This document shows, in pieces, positions 5,903 through 6,537 of a stretch of DNA of 6,537 nt. The translations under genes and the position numbers were made by a program. Source of the DNA: Candidatus Nanohaloarchaea archaeon (GTDB lineage: Archaea > EX4484-52 > GLR71); the NCBI GenBank assembly GCA_030594675.1, contig JAUVES010000038.1, positions 1 through 6,537 on the forward strand, read 5' to 3'. The notes under the pieces were generated by a model, which searched no databases, was not told the DNA's origin, and was given only the letters and a program-made list of their open reading frames with translations. Numbering within the stretch: the first letter of the stretch is position 1; each line of letters begins with the position of its first letter.

Positions 5903-6111
5903 CAAGAAAGAGACTTAACAGATTTCATCTTCTTAATAGCTTCATCAAATTCATTGTTTGACAACACTTCTTTTGCAAGATTATATATACTATTTTCAGT
6001 CTTGAATATTAATGGAAAACTATCTATGACATCAAATATACATAAATTATCACCACAAATAAGAACTAAGGAAAAAACAGGATAAAAACAATATATATGC
6101 CATCCGCACAA
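5902..6111 (-). CDS. Possible small protein or gene remnant, unrecognised
   Basis: A minus-strand frame from TTG 6111 to TGA 5904-5902 encodes about 69 residues. The first third is hydrophobic and Cys/aromatic-rich (WHIYCFYPVFSLVLICG), and the rest looks like ordinary protein ending in an amphipathic helix, LAKEVLSNNEFDEAIKKMKS. No ATG is available. The frame continues upstream only as the antisense of the Lys/Glu-rich gene, so a real gene would need the TTG start or would be a remnant that lost its 5' part. No good ribosome site or TATA-like box is seen, and its start lies inside the promoter of the plus-strand gene at 6128. The protein-like C-terminus is the only support; the family is not recognised. 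Confidence 0.3.
   Translation of the reverse strand: MCGWHIYCFYPVFSLVLICGDNLCIFDVIDSFPLIFKTENSIYNLAKEVLSNNEFDEAIKKMKSVKSLS
6091..6098 (+). promoter_or_regulatory. TATA-like box for the charged-protein gene at 6128
   Basis: ATATATAT (in AACAATATATATGCC) is centred about 33 bases upstream of the ATG at 6128. The predicted transcript start is near 6120, leaving a leader of about 8 bases. No Shine-Dalgarno sequence is present before the ATG (GATTGATATGG), which fits a nearly leaderless message. Confidence 0.45.
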
Positions 6112-6127
6112 ATATCTATTGATTGAT

Positions 6128-6537
6128 ATGGAATCTGGCAGCAGTACTTCTTCAGGATTATTCTCAGGCTTCTTCACTAAAAAAAAGGAAAGCAAGAGCA
6201 AAGAAAAACCTGCCGAAAAGTCAAAGGAAAAACAACCGCAACAGGAACCTAAAAAAGATGAGATACCAAAAGATGAAAAAAACAAGACTGAAAAGATAGA
6301 AGACAACAAAAAACCAGATGAAAAACCTAAAGAAGATGTAAAAGAAATGCAAAAAAAAGAACCTGATAAACCTAAAGAGAAAAAGGAAGAGGAAAAAAAG
6401 CCTGAAACTGAAGAACCAAAAGAAAAGCAGGCTTCATCCCAAGGGGATGAACGCCTCTCACGCCTCGAGGCAGTCGCCTCGAAGCCAAAAAAAGATGGCA
6501 TTGAAATGCCCACCTTTAAGAAAGAGGAAAATTCAGA
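6128..6537 (+). CDS. Lys/Glu/Pro-rich charged protein, N-terminal part (3' end outside window)
   Basis: ATG 6128 opens a frame of 136 complete codons that runs off the window without a stop. Residues 1-17 are Ser/Gly-rich with a short hydrophobic patch, GLFSGFFTKKK, that could touch membrane but is too short to span it. From about 18 to 102 the chain is low-complexity Lys, Glu, Pro, Asp and Gln (repeats such as EKPKE, KEPDKPKEK), so probably a disordered linker or coiled segment. From about 103 it becomes more ordered, with ERLSRLEAVASKP and DGIEMPTFKKEE. No catalytic domain is reached, so no function can be assigned. Proteins with a short membrane-touching start and a long charged linker include FtsY (the SRP receptor) and archaeal SepF, but nothing here proves either. 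Codon use changes sharply near codons 102-119 to GC-rich codons. It has its own TATA-like box and is likely separate from gatCA. Confidence 0.75.
   Translation, partial: MESGSSTSSGLFSGFFTKKKESKSKEKPAEKSKEKQPQQEPKKDEIPKDEKNKTEKIEDNKKPDEKPKEDVKEMQKKEPDKPKEKKEEEKKPETEEPKEKQASSQGDERLSRLEAVASKPKKDGIEMPTFKKEENS
6433..6482. repeat. GC-rich island with two hairpins inside the charged-protein gene
   Basis: TTCATCCC (6433-6440) pairs perfectly with GGGATGAA (6444-6451) around AAG. Just after it, TCGAGGC (6465-6471) pairs perfectly with GCCTCGA (6476-6482) around AGTC; the latter overlaps a 10-bp palindrome, GCCTCGAGGC (6462-6471). CGCCTC occurs three times (6452, 6461, 6475). The block stands out from the A-rich coding sequence on both sides. 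Confidence 0.55.

Noticed and set aside
6112..6513. Upstream part of the 203-codon minus-strand frame, Ser/Phe-rich
   Set aside because: It is the antisense shadow of the Lys/Glu-rich plus-strand gene: Phe, Ser and Leu are what AAA, GAA and AAG-type codons give when read in reverse.

Overview
The window looks archaeal. It carries an archaeal-type ATP-dependent DNA ligase, a tubulin-family FtsZ, the GatC and GatA subunits of the tRNA amidotransferase, TATA-like boxes at near-constant distance from the start codons, and few convincing Shine-Dalgarno sites. The AT-rich DNA, the large ligase insertion and the altered GatA active-site loop would suit a DPANN-type lineage (Woesearchaeota or Pacearchaeota-like). 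That placement is an inference from sequence style, not from a search.

Layout, left to right. (1) Bases 2-502, plus strand: the C-terminal 166 codons of an unrecognised protein, cut by the window edge. It meets the ligase tail to tail with only 4 bp between the stop codons. (2) Bases 507-2471, minus strand: DNA ligase (lig). (3) Bases 2472-2595: a spacer holding a hairpin/oligo-T terminator for ftsZ and a TATA-like box for lig. (4) Bases 2596-3714, minus strand: ftsZ. (5) Bases 3715-4186: a long divergent spacer between ftsZ and gatC, very AT-rich. It holds three perfect inverted repeats, two with GCCCAA and one with GCCC in the loop, a 14-bp palindrome and a tandem imperfect repeat of about 40 bp. 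(6) Bases 4187-5881, plus strand: gatC and gatA, 9 bp apart, one operon. (7) Bases 5882-6127: a spacer with an oligo-T tract and a possible small minus-strand gene or gene remnant. (8) Bases 6128-6537, plus strand: the start of a long, highly charged Lys/Glu/Pro-rich protein that runs off the window.

How the genes fit together: lig seals DNA nicks, ftsZ builds the division ring, and gatCA with GatB (not in the window) amidates mischarged tRNA. These are housekeeping functions with no obvious joint pathway. I found no CRISPR array, defence island, insertion sequence or tRNA. The least explained parts are the ftsZ-gatC spacer, the unknown C-terminal fragment at the left edge, and the charged protein at the right edge with its GC-rich hairpin island.
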